From Dokdonia pacifica (GTDB taxonomy: Bacteria > Bacteroidota > Bacteroidia > Flavobacteriales > Flavobacteriaceae), in the NCBI RefSeq assembly GCF_900188275.1, contig NZ_FZNY01000004.1:62001-126000 (forward strand): a DNA stretch of 64,000 nt, read 5' to 3'. Made by a program: the position numbers and the translations under genes. Position 1 is the first letter of the stretch, and every line of letters starts with the position of its first letter. The notes beneath the pieces are model-generated. The model saw nothing but the letters and a program-made list of their open reading frames with translations. It had not been told where the DNA came from and made no database searches. Shown one piece after another: positions 45,286 to 53,484 of the stretch.

Positions 45286-45293
45286 CAAAAGTA
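45286..45293 (-). promoter_or_regulatory. -7 box of the histidine kinase operon
   Basis: TACTTTTG on the minus strand, only 4 nt before the ATG at 45281. Transcription would start at or next to this ATG, so the mRNA may be leaderless. Confidence 0.5.
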
Positions 45294-45320
45294 GGTGGTT
45301 ACCATCTTGAAAAAAAATCG

Positions 45321-45346
45321 GTTAACACTCGTTAACGTTGGTTAAC
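45321..45346. promoter_or_regulatory. Three GTTAAC repeats at 10-bp spacing, candidate response-regulator site
   Basis: GTTAAC at 45321, 45331 and 45341, one helical turn apart and each followed by four variable bases. The site lies between the kinase/regulator genes (minus) and the envelope genes (plus), just upstream of both presumed -33 regions. OmpR-type regulators bind such tandem repeats. Confidence 0.6.
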
Positions 45347-45414
45347 GTAAATATCAATTAGAGATATGCACATTTGTAGTGTTAAAAATGTATAACTATT
45401 AAAACAAAACACAT

Positions 45415-45921
45415 ATGAAAACTTTAATAACTCTTATGATCTTATTGTGTGCAACAACAGTAAGTATGGCACAAAGTACGGTAACAAAAGAAGTAATAAC
45501 AAAGACAGAAGGAGAAGACGGAAAAGAAAGTAAAACTGTCACTAAGTATAAGATTATCACTACTAAGGATATAGATGTAGATATTGATGAAGATACTATG
45601 AAGGAAGGTACATTAAAGAAATTAATAGAAGTACTTTCAGAATTTGAAGAAGGCGATAGTACACATGAAAAGGTTGTTGTTAAAACAATTGATATTTCAG
45701 ATGACGAATCAAAATCATATAAAGTTAAGATTCTTTCAAATGGTGAAGTAAAAACTTTAGAAGGATCGGAAGATTTTGATTTAGATGAGATTAAAATTAA
45801 AATGAAAGAACTTTCTGCAAAATTAGAAGATAGTGATGCGATTAAACTTGTGTTGAAGACTATCGAAGAGGTTGAGGAGAAAATGGAAAAGGAGGAGAAA
45901 GAAGAAAAAAAGAAAAACTAA
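45415..45921 (+). CDS. Secreted, highly charged protein of unknown function
   Basis: A 168-residue protein. Signal peptide 1-19 (VSMAQ). The mature part has short beta-like segments (TVTKEVITKT; KSKTVTKYKIITTK), an acidic middle and a coiled-coil-like tail ending in EEKEEKKKN. I recognise no family. It is the first gene beside the GTTAAC repeats and is divergent from the kinase gene. It may be a periplasmic protein of the two-component regulon, such as a chaperone or feedback regulator, but this is a guess from position. Confidence 0.65.
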   Translation: MKTLITLMILLCATTVSMAQSTVTKEVITKTEGEDGKESKTVTKYKIITTKDIDVDIDEDTMKEGTLKKLIEVLSEFEEGDSTHEKVVVKTIDISDDESKSYKVKILSNGEVKTLEGSEDFDLDEIKIKMKELSAKLEDSDAIKLVLKTIEEVEEKMEKEEKEEKKKN

Positions 45922-45944
45922 AAATTATATAACTTTACCATATC

Positions 45945-46775
45945 ATGAAAAATATCATCTTATTTATTTTAGTATTCGCTTTCGCGAAAGCGCACTCACA
46001 AAACATTCAAGGGGTAGCTACTTATCAAACCCAACGTCATGTAGATATAAAAATGGATAGCACTTCTGGGATGAATGACGAAATGCAGAAATCAATTCAA
46101 GAGCAATTACGTAAGCAATTTCAAAAAGAATATACCTTATCTTTTAATGATGCAGCCGCTATATGGAAAGAAGAAGCAACACTTGATAAACCACAAGCAC
46201 CTTCTAGTTCTGGAATTAGTATCGTAATAAGCGGGAATAGTGATATTTTATATCAAAACATCAAAGATCAAACCTATACACAGCAAAGTGATTTGATGGG
46301 AAAACAATTTCTTGTAGAGGATAAACTTGAAAAGCCTGAGTGGAAACTTGAAAAAGAGACAAAAAATATAGGACAATACACCTGTTTTAAAGCCACTTTA
46401 ACTGAAGAAGTTGAAGAGCGATCTTTTGAAAGTGTAAATGGAGAAGGAGAGGAGAACGTAAAAATGGTAGAAAAAGTAACTACTGCATGGTACACACTTG
46501 ATATTCCAGTACAACACGGGCCTGATGATTTTTGGGGATTACCAGGACTGATCTTAGAAGTAAACGATGGTAAAATGGCAATGATGTGTACTCAGGTTGT
46601 TATTAATCCTAAAGAAGGTGTTACCCTTGAAATCCCTACAAAAGGGAAGAAGGTTAATGAAGCAGAATATGAAAAAATCTCTGAAGAAAAAGCAAAAGAA
46701 ATGATGGAGCGTTATCAGGGAGGCGGAAGAAAAAAAGGAGAAAACAGCACATTCTCAATCCGAATAGGCGGATAA
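45945..46775 (+). CDS. GLPGLI family protein (first copy)
   Basis: A 276-residue secreted protein. The signal peptide ends AFAKAHSQ and is partly encoded by a copy of the window palindrome (45977-45992). The family motif GPDDFWGLPGLILEV is near 192-206, followed by the usual strand pattern and a polar C terminus. GLPGLI proteins are known by motif only; they often lie beside TonB-dependent receptors, as here. It starts 23 nt after the preceding gene. Confidence 0.9.
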   Translation: MKNIILFILVFAFAKAHSQNIQGVATYQTQRHVDIKMDSTSGMNDEMQKSIQEQLRKQFQKEYTLSFNDAAAIWKEEATLDKPQAPSSSGISIVISGNSDILYQNIKDQTYTQQSDLMGKQFLVEDKLEKPEWKLEKETKNIGQYTCFKATLTEEVEERSFESVNGEGEENVKMVEKVTTAWYTLDIPVQHGPDDFWGLPGLILEVNDGKMAMMCTQVVINPKEGVTLEIPTKGKKVNEAEYEKISEEKAKEMMERYQGGGRKKGENSTFSIRIGG

Positions 46776-46871
46776 GTAAAATCGCTTAAAATCATAAAGT
46801 ATTCTTAAAAAAAAGATGTCGCCTAAACTTTGGTTTAATTTTATAGTCTAACGGACTAAACAATCTAAACT

Positions 46872-47786
46872 ATGGTTTTCAAAAATATACGAAGTGTTAT
46901 CATGCTATTTATAAGCTTGTTTGCACTTACTACCTATGCTCAAAATGTAGAAGGAGTTGCTACTTACCAAACCAAGACAACAATAGATATGTCTCGTTTT
47001 ACAAGAGATGGACAGCAAATGTCTGAGCAACGTAAAAAACAAATTATGGAACGTATGAAAAACTTTCTTGAAAAAGAGTTTACACTTACGTTTACCAATA
47101 ATGAATCCTTTTATAAAGAAGAAGAAAAACTAGCAACGCCAGGACAAGGCGGAGGTGGTCGTTTTGGCGGTAGTTTTTCCCAAGGAGGTATTTATAAAAA
47201 CATAAAAGAAAATACATATGCTCGTGAAAACGATATGTTTGGAAAAGTGTTTTTAGTCAATGATACTATCAATAATTTACAATGGGAACTAGTAAAAGAG
47301 AGCAAGATGATAGGGCAGTATCCTGTTTTTAAAGCTGTAGCAACAAGGAAAATTGAACAAAACCTATTTAGTAGATTAGGCCGTAGAGGTAGAAATAATC
47401 GATCTCAAAATCAAAAAGAGAATGATACTTTAAAGACTGCAAATGCAGATGATAAAGTTGCTGAAGTGGAAGAACCAAAAACAGAAACAATTACCGCATG
47501 GTATACGCCTATGATCCCAGCAAGTCATGGTCCAGATGATTTTGGTGGTCTTCCAGGTTTAATTTTAGAGTTAAGTACGAGTAATACAACAATGCTATGT
47601 ACAAAAGTTGTATTGAATCCTAAAGAAGAAATTGTTATTGAAGTTCCTGAAAAAGGTAAGAAAGTAACAAGAGAAGAGTATGCAGAAATTGTTGAAGAAA
47701 AAGCAAAAGAAATGGCCGAACGCTTTGGAGGAGGAAATCGTCGTGGAGGCGGTGGTCGTCGTGGAGGCGGTAGATTTGGAGGATAA
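46872..47786 (+). CDS. GLPGLI family protein (second copy) with Gly/Arg-rich tail
   Basis: A 304-residue secreted paralogue of the previous protein. Signal peptide 1-23; motif GPDDFGGLPGLILEL near 220-234. It has two Gly/Arg-rich parts: an inner one (LGRRGRNNRS, with nearby GQGGGGRFGG) and a C-terminal run of RRGGGGRR type. Such tails are unusual for a periplasmic protein and could bind nucleic acid or surface polymers. It probably lies in one transcript with the first copy and the following barrel gene. Confidence 0.9.
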   Translation: MVFKNIRSVIMLFISLFALTTYAQNVEGVATYQTKTTIDMSRFTRDGQQMSEQRKKQIMERMKNFLEKEFTLTFTNNESFYKEEEKLATPGQGGGGRFGGSFSQGGIYKNIKENTYARENDMFGKVFLVNDTINNLQWELVKESKMIGQYPVFKAVATRKIEQNLFSRLGRRGRNNRSQNQKENDTLKTANADDKVAEVEEPKTETITAWYTPMIPASHGPDDFGGLPGLILELSTSNTTMLCTKVVLNPKEEIVIEVPEKGKKVTREEYAEIVEEKAKEMAERFGGGNRRGGGGRRGGGRFGG

Positions 47787-47868
47787 CTAATAGGTTTATA
47801 AAGTAATAAATAATAGGGATTTCAAGCACCAACCTTGCTTGAATTACTAACCAATACACACAATCAAA

Positions 47869-50637
47869 ATGCGTTTAAAAACTATAATTTTGGCGTTGCT
47901 TTTTGCAATGCCCATGGGTCTTTTTGCTCAAAGTATAGAACTTAGAGGTACTGTAAAAGACAGTATAGGAAATCCATTAGAACTAGCAAATATTATTGCA
48001 ACAAATAAAGCTGAAGGAACCCTAGAATCCTATGGTATTACAGATGCTCAAGGGAGATATAAATTAGAATTGGCTGTAAATACAACCTATGAGTTAAAAG
48101 TAAGTTTTCTAGGGTTAAAGTCAGAAATTGTAGACTATACAGTGTCTGAAAATGCGCAAGATGATACAAAAGACTTTATATTAATATCTGACCCTAATCA
48201 ATTAGATAATGTAGAGCTCGTTTATGAAATGCCCGTGTCTGTAAAAGGAGATACGATTGTTTATAATACCGATAGTTTTACAAATGGAAATGAAAAGAAA
48301 CTAGGAGATGTTTTAAAGAAACTTCCTGGTGTTGAGGTAACCGATGATGGAGAAATAGAGGTAGATGGACAGACAGTTTCTAAAGTAATGATAGAAGGAA
48401 AAGATTTTTTTGATGGAGATAGTAAACTGGCAACACAAAACATTCCTGCAGATGCACTTAAAAAAGTAGAAGTCCTAAAGAACTATAATGAAGTTTCTCA
48501 AATGAGAGGCTTAGGAAATGACCAAGATAATATTGCGATTAATCTAAAATTAAAAGAAGGAAAGAAAAACTTCTGGTTTGGAGATATTACAACAGGAGTA
48601 GGAGAAGGGGATGATGAATTTAGATATACCGTAAAACCCAAGTTGTTTTATTACAGTCCAAAAGGAAGTATTAATGTGATTGGAAACTTCAATAATACTG
48701 GAGAGGTTCCTTTTACATTTAGAGATTATTTCAATTTTACAGGAGGATTTAGAGGTTTTAATAGACGGGGTGGAACTTCGTTTAATATCTCTGATGGCGG
48801 ACTAGGGTTTTTAACTACTCAAAACAACAGAGCCAATGAGATAGAATCAGATTTTATTGGAGCTAACTTTACATATAGCCCTTCTAAAACATGGGACATC
48901 AGCGGATTTACAATTTTAAATGATGGCCGTACTAACTTTATAAATAATTCTTTAAACACCTTTATAAACGGAGGAGTTTCTCAAGAATTTAATGAAGAAA
49001 GTGATCAGCGTAATCAATTAGGAATGGTAAAATTTAGTGCTGTCCATAAACCTAGTACAAATCTTCAGGTAGATTATGATATACTAGCCAAACTATCCAA
49101 ACAAACAGAATTTTCTGATGGTACTTCGATAGAGCGATTTACAGATGCAGATGGGAATTTTGTAGAGCAAGTTGATAATGTAGATCAAAGCAAAGAAAAT
49201 AGTCCGTTTTCTATTAATCAGAATTTAAATGTGTATTACACACTAGATGAGAATAATATATTTGCGGCTACAGTACAACACCTTTTCCAAGAAGAAGATC
49301 CTTTTTATAACGCATTGGTAAGCCAGCAACCTTTCCAATCTGTATTGCCTTTAACCACAGAAGGACAAGATCTTTTTAATGTAAATCAAGATAAAACGAT
49401 CCGCTCTAATAAGCTAGATGCAAAAATAGATTACTATTATGTGATTAATAATAAGAGTAATATCAATTTAACATTTGGAAGTACGTTAAGTAGACAAGAT
49501 TTTAACTCTAATATCTTCCAACTTTTAGAAGGAAATGGACGTGAAGATTTTGAGAATTCGTTACCAGACCCAGATACAGGAGAAGTAGCTTCATTAGGAA
49601 ATGATGTACAGTTTAATTTTAGTGATTGGTTTTTAGGCGCTCATTATAAATTTAAAACAGGTATTTACACCTTTACTCCTGGACTTACATTACATAGATA
49701 CGGTATTAAAAGTGATCAAGCTGGTCTTATAACAGAAGACAACCAGTGGTTAGTATTACCAGACTTTTTTGCAATAGCACAATTTGCACAAAGCAAAAGA
49801 TTACAATTAAACTATCAAGTAACTGCGCAATACACAGATGTGAGTAACTATGCAGAGGGATTAGTATTTAATAATTTTAACCGCTTGTTTAGAGGAAATA
49901 GAAATCTTGAAAATGCCCTTTTTCATAATGTAAACTTAAACTACTTTAGTTTTAGTATGTTCAATTTCACAAGCATTTTTGGAGGAGTAAATTATAGTAG
50001 ACGTATAGACCCTGTAAAGACAGCAGGGATATTTCAAGGAATTGATCAAATTTCATCTCCAATAAACAATACAAATTTTGTAGACGAAACCTACGGAGGG
50101 AATGCTCGTTTTTCAAAAACATTCAAAAAAATGAAATGGAATGTACGAGGAAACGTTTCTTGGAGTGATCTTAATAATGTGATTAATGGTCAAGACCGTA
50201 ATACTAAAAACTTCACGCAAAACTATCAAACGAGTTTAGAAACCAATTTTAAAGAAGCTCCTAATTTTGAAGTAGGATATAACTATACAAGTACTCGCTC
50301 TGATAATGGATTTACAGATCGTACATTCATTACCAATAGACCTTTTGCAAATATGGAAATAAACTTTCTGAAAGGATTTACATTTACAGCAGATTGGAGC
50401 TATTTTGATTATGATGACAATGATGATAGTACAGATTTGAGTAATACATATCAGTTTTTAGAAACCAATCTGTATTACCAAAAACCAGAGAGTAAATGGG
50501 AGTTTAGAGTACAAGCAACCAACTTGCTCGATGTGGATGTGATTAGTAATAACAGTGTAAATGATATTTTGATTTCTAATACAGAGTATTTTGTTCAACC
50601 TCGTTATGTTATCTTTACAGTAAAGTATAATTTGTAA
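47869..50637 (+). CDS. TonB-dependent-receptor-like outer-membrane barrel
   Basis: A 922-residue protein. Signal peptide 1-20. A carboxypeptidase-regulatory-like domain covers about 24-110 (LRGTVKDSIGNPLELANIIA). A plug-like domain covers about 115-230 (LGDVLKKLPGVEVTDDGEIE). A beta-barrel runs to the end (VQPRYVIFTVKYNL). It belongs to the outer-membrane beta-barrel family of Bacteroidota receptors. The substrate is unknown; linkage to GLPGLI proteins and a two-component system suggests an envelope-stress or metal/peptide uptake role. Confidence 0.88.
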   Translation: MRLKTIILALLFAMPMGLFAQSIELRGTVKDSIGNPLELANIIATNKAEGTLESYGITDAQGRYKLELAVNTTYELKVSFLGLKSEIVDYTVSENAQDDTKDFILISDPNQLDNVELVYEMPVSVKGDTIVYNTDSFTNGNEKKLGDVLKKLPGVEVTDDGEIEVDGQTVSKVMIEGKDFFDGDSKLATQNIPADALKKVEVLKNYNEVSQMRGLGNDQDNIAINLKLKEGKKNFWFGDITTGVGEGDDEFRYTVKPKLFYYSPKGSINVIGNFNNTGEVPFTFRDYFNFTGGFRGFNRRGGTSFNISDGGLGFLTTQNNRANEIESDFIGANFTYSPSKTWDISGFTILNDGRTNFINNSLNTFINGGVSQEFNEESDQRNQLGMVKFSAVHKPSTNLQVDYDILAKLSKQTEFSDGTSIERFTDADGNFVEQVDNVDQSKENSPFSINQNLNVYYTLDENNIFAATVQHLFQEEDPFYNALVSQQPFQSVLPLTTEGQDLFNVNQDKTIRSNKLDAKIDYYYVINNKSNINLTFGSTLSRQDFNSNIFQLLEGNGREDFENSLPDPDTGEVASLGNDVQFNFSDWFLGAHYKFKTGIYTFTPGLTLHRYGIKSDQAGLITEDNQWLVLPDFFAIAQFAQSKRLQLNYQVTAQYTDVSNYAEGLVFNNFNRLFRGNRNLENALFHNVNLNYFSFSMFNFTSIFGGVNYSRRIDPVKTAGIFQGIDQISSPINNTNFVDETYGGNARFSKTFKKMKWNVRGNVSWSDLNNVINGQDRNTKNFTQNYQTSLETNFKEAPNFEVGYNYTSTRSDNGFTDRTFITNRPFANMEINFLKGFTFTADWSYFDYDDNDDSTDLSNTYQFLETNLYYQKPESKWEFRVQATNLLDVDVISNNSVNDILISNTEYFVQPRYVIFTVKYNL

Positions 50638-50644
50638 TATACTT

Positions 50645-50770
50645 TTTACGCTTTCGCGAAAGCGTATTTCAGCTTTCAAGAAGTTTATACTGAGCGAAGT
50701 CGAAGTGCGAAAGCGTATTTCAGCTTTCAAGAAGTTTATGCTGAGCGAAGTCGAAGTACGAAAGCGTATG
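50645..50770. repeat. Palindrome plus tandem 50-bp repeat block
   Basis: A full palindrome (50647-50666) is followed by two near-identical units, each TTTCAGCTTTCAAGAAGTTT, then AT(A/G)CTGAGCGAAGTCGAAGT and (G/A)CGAAAGCGTAT. The CTGAG..GAAGT block recurs at 11800-11825. Confidence 0.75.
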
Positions 50771-50789
50771 TAAAAACTGTAAACACATT

Positions 50790-51572
50790 ATGATGAGAAC
50801 TAAAACAATCCTACGAGTAGCATGTGTCTGTATACTATTTGTACTAGCTTCATGCAAAAATGAAACAACATCAAATAAAACATCATTTTTAGATGGTCTA
50901 ACAGAAATTCCTGAAAGTGAATGGAGTCAATATGCAACTGGATTTGATGACTTAACATTTTATTCTCCAGAAGGAAACCTTCTAGATAAAGAGCAATCTG
51001 ATGGTTATTTTTCTGAAGGGTCACAACCTATTTTATACAAGGATGCCAATGATAAGTTAGCATTAGGAGTAGTAGGACCAGCTACAGAAGATGAAAAAAA
51101 GGCAATGAAGGAGATGATGGCTTCGTTTGAAGAACGAGAAGCAAAAATGCAAGAAGTTATTGGAACTCCTGCAAAACCCTTTGATATGTTAGATTATGAA
51201 GGAAAGCAAGTCACCTCAGAAGGATTAAAGGGGAAAGTAACAGTGGTTAATTTTTGGTTTAAAGAATGCAAACCTTGTATACATGAAATGCCAGAACTTA
51301 ATGAGCTGGTAGCAACTTATAAAGATAATCCTAATGTGCAATTCATAGGGTTTTCGACAACCGCAAAAGACCGTTTGCCTTCTTTCTTTGAAAAACATAC
51401 GTTTGATTACCGTATTGTTCCAGATAGTATGCCCTATGCCATGGAAAATGGTATTACAGGATATCCTACCAACATGGTAATAGATCAAGAAGGAAATATT
51501 GCCTTCCTGAAAACAGGATTTAAAACTGGTATTGCCGATAATATAAAAGAAGAAATAGAGAATCTTCTATAA
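50790..51572 (+). CDS. TlpA-like thioredoxin lipoprotein
   Basis: A 260-residue protein. Lipoprotein signal with Cys22 (VLASCKNE); a second ATG three bases on is equally possible. An N-terminal domain of about 100 residues is followed by a thioredoxin-fold domain (about 125-260) with the redox motif FKECKPCIHEMPELN and the cis-Pro segment GYPTNMVID. It should be a periplasmic or outer-membrane thiol-disulfide protein reducing partner proteins. It follows the receptor gene and is closed by a strong terminator. Confidence 0.9.
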   Translation: MMRTKTILRVACVCILFVLASCKNETTSNKTSFLDGLTEIPESEWSQYATGFDDLTFYSPEGNLLDKEQSDGYFSEGSQPILYKDANDKLALGVVGPATEDEKKAMKEMMASFEEREAKMQEVIGTPAKPFDMLDYEGKQVTSEGLKGKVTVVNFWFKECKPCIHEMPELNELVATYKDNPNVQFIGFSTTAKDRLPSFFEKHTFDYRIVPDSMPYAMENGITGYPTNMVIDQEGNIAFLKTGFKTGIADNIKEEIENLL

Positions 51573-51586
51573 TAAACAGCACACAT

Positions 51587-51628
51587 AAAATAAGAAAGAC
51601 ATCTATTTTTAGATGTCTTTCTTATTTT
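51587..51628 (+). terminator. Terminator of the TlpA-like gene
   Basis: A perfect 19-bp stem (AAAATAAGAAAGACATCTA and complement) with loop TTTT. Confidence 0.85.
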
Positions 51629-51665
51629 GTTTTCTTACTTTTAGAAATATAGAAAACTATCATAT

Positions 51666-52112
51666 ATGGCTATAGCAACACTACAACAGCTTTATAAAAG
51701 AGACCTTATAAGGCTTAAAACAGAAATTACTTCCTATTCCAAAGAAGAAAACCTCTGGATAGTAGATGGAGCTATTGCAAATTCAGGCGGTAACCTTTGT
51801 TTGCATTTGATAGGAAACCTTAATGCATTTATAGGTGCACAAATAGGAAAAACAGATTATGTACGTGATCGTGAGTTCGAATTCTCAGGCAAGAATGTTC
51901 CTGTCCAAACATTGGTACATCAAATAGACGAGACATTACAAGTTGTGCAAGAAGCATTGGCCCTTGTAGACCAGGATATGCTTTCTTCAGAATATCCTAT
52001 TCAAGTATTTAAAGAAAAAATGACCTATGAATTCTTTTTAATACACCTATCATCACATCTTACCTATCACTTAGGGCAAATTAATTACCATAGACGTTTA
52101 TTGGATAAATAA
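51666..52112 (+). CDS. DinB-like (DUF1572-type) four-helix protein
   Basis: A 148-residue protein predicted to be all-helical. The metal-site-like histidines of the DinB superfamily are visible: His in NLCLHLIGNL near 57 and two in HLSSHLTYHLGQINYHRRLL near the C terminus. Members use a metal in thiol transfer or similar reactions, but the function of this subgroup is unknown. It is a single gene between two terminator-like regions. Confidence 0.75.
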   Translation: MAIATLQQLYKRDLIRLKTEITSYSKEENLWIVDGAIANSGGNLCLHLIGNLNAFIGAQIGKTDYVRDREFEFSGKNVPVQTLVHQIDETLQVVQEALALVDQDMLSSEYPIQVFKEKMTYEFFLIHLSSHLTYHLGQINYHRRLLDK

Positions 52113-52164
52113 TTTATGGGTATCACCAAAGGGTTAAATACTTCAAATCTTGTCCCGAAGTAGG

Positions 52165-52524
52165 TTATTGCTCTATTTTAACAGGTATTGGTCCGCCATT
52201 TCTAATCCATCCACCTCCTATTTCGTCTAGATTGATATCCAATTCATCACTTGTATTAATACGGCGTAAATCTACTCTCAACTCATCATAAGTGTCAATG
52301 TTTTTGATATTTACATCCAGCTGTTCTGTGTTCACTAAACGCACGTTAATAGACCCATCTTCATTTACAGGAACAAGCCCATAGTTACTATTTACAACAG
52401 GAATATCTGTATGTGTTGACCCTGCATGTGCTTGAGGAATAATAGCGATATCTTTTAATACAATAATAGAAAGCGCCACCGCTATTACTGTAAGTATACT
52501 TTTTGTGTATAGATCAGTTTTCAT
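52165..52524 (-). CDS. Small secreted protein of unknown function
   Basis: A 119-residue protein. The N-terminal helix (about 9-30) ends PQAHAGST, a likely signal cleavage. The mature part has repeated short strands around Asn/Asp (DVNIKNIDT, RVDLRRINT, DINLDEIGG), each about 15 residues, which suggests a small repeated beta structure. It ends with PIPVKIEQ. No family is named with confidence. Confidence 0.6.
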   Translation of the reverse strand: MKTDLYTKSILTVIAVALSIIVLKDIAIIPQAHAGSTHTDIPVVNSNYGLVPVNEDGSINVRLVNTEQLDVNIKNIDTYDELRVDLRRINTSDELDINLDEIGGGWIRNGGPIPVKIEQ

Positions 52525-52605
52525 AAGGATATTGTTTTTTAATTAGTAGTTGAATGTAATCAAAAATAAAGCCATATCTTTTCTGTAGCTAACTATTCAT
52601 AATCT

Positions 52606-53217
52606 ATGAAAGAAATTACATATGATAAGAATCGTGTCATTAATTTTAGTGATGCGGTATTTTCTATAGTCATGACGCTTCTTATTTTAGAAGTAGCCGT
52701 ACCCTCTGCAAATGCCATTAGTACTACAAAATTTACTACGTTACTATCTAATAGGATTCCCGATTTTATTGGTCTTATTGTGAGTTTCTTGGTAAGTGCA
52801 CTTTATTGGATAGGCCATCTTAAATTAATGAAATACGTAAGTGTTGTTAAAGGAAAGCTATTATGGCTCACTATTTTCTTTTTACTTTCTATTGTTATAC
52901 TACCTTTTTCTACAGCGATGTATGTAAATGGATTTAATCATGCAGGTCCTTTTATATTTTATTGTATTAATCTTGCGGTTATCGGATTCTTTAATTTATG
53001 GATGTTACGTTATGTATACTATCAAGAGAAACAGAAAACAGGATTTACTAGAATCTATTACCGTTGGTATCGTGCACGTGGTTTAAATGTAATGGTAGTG
53101 TGGATAGTTGCCTCTTTAATTGCTTCTGCATTGCCGCTAGGTTCTCGATTGATATTCTTACTGTTATTTGTTTTTCAGTTTTTTATAGATCGTCGTTTTA
53201 AGCGAAAAATAAAGTAG
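52606..53217 (+). CDS. TMEM175-family (DUF1211) potassium-channel-like protein
   Basis: A 203-residue protein. The first helix carries the family signature R-x3-FSDAVFSIVMTLLIL (about 11-28; the FSD motif lies in the pore-lining helix). It is followed by about five more membrane helices. Bacterial TMEM175 proteins form tetrameric K+-conducting channels. It is divergent from the small secreted protein and is followed by a palindrome and a large inverted repeat. Confidence 0.85.
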   Translation: MKEITYDKNRVINFSDAVFSIVMTLLILEVAVPSANAISTTKFTTLLSNRIPDFIGLIVSFLVSALYWIGHLKLMKYVSVVKGKLLWLTIFFLLSIVILPFSTAMYVNGFNHAGPFIFYCINLAVIGFFNLWMLRYVYYQEKQKTGFTRIYYRWYRARGLNVMVVWIVASLIASALPLGSRLIFLLLFVFQFFIDRRFKRKIK

Positions 53218-53243
53218 TAGATACTATTAAATGAATGGTTTTA

Positions 53244-53263
53244 TACGCTTTCGCGAAAGCGTA
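53244..53263. repeat. Palindrome TACGCTTTCGCGAAAGCGTA
   Basis: A full 20-bp copy, 27 bp after the TMEM175-like gene. Confidence 0.8.
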
Positions 53264-53330
53264 ATTAGTAACAAAAAAAGCCATCTAAAAAGATAGGTTT
53301 TTGTTAAAGCATATATTTATGATAGAAATG

Positions 53331-53464
53331 AAAAAGAGTGTCTGAAAAGTAGTTTAAAACGTCATTCTGAATTCATTTCAAAATCTCATTGTATTAGTTC
53401 TTAATTTTGTGAGAAGCTGAAACAAGTTCAGCTTGACGAAAAAAACCTTTTCAAACACTCTTTT
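53331..53464. repeat. 134-bp inverted-repeat (MITE/REP-like) element
   Basis: The outer arms AAAAAGAGTGTCTGAAAAG and CTTTTCAAACACTCTTTT are inverted. The inner arms CGTCATTCTGAATTCATTTC and GAAACAAGTTCAGCTTGACG are also inverted. The whole element could fold into one long hairpin. It lies between convergent genes and may also stop transcription. Confidence 0.7.
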
Positions 53465-53484
53465 AATAATATCTTATTGCGCTA

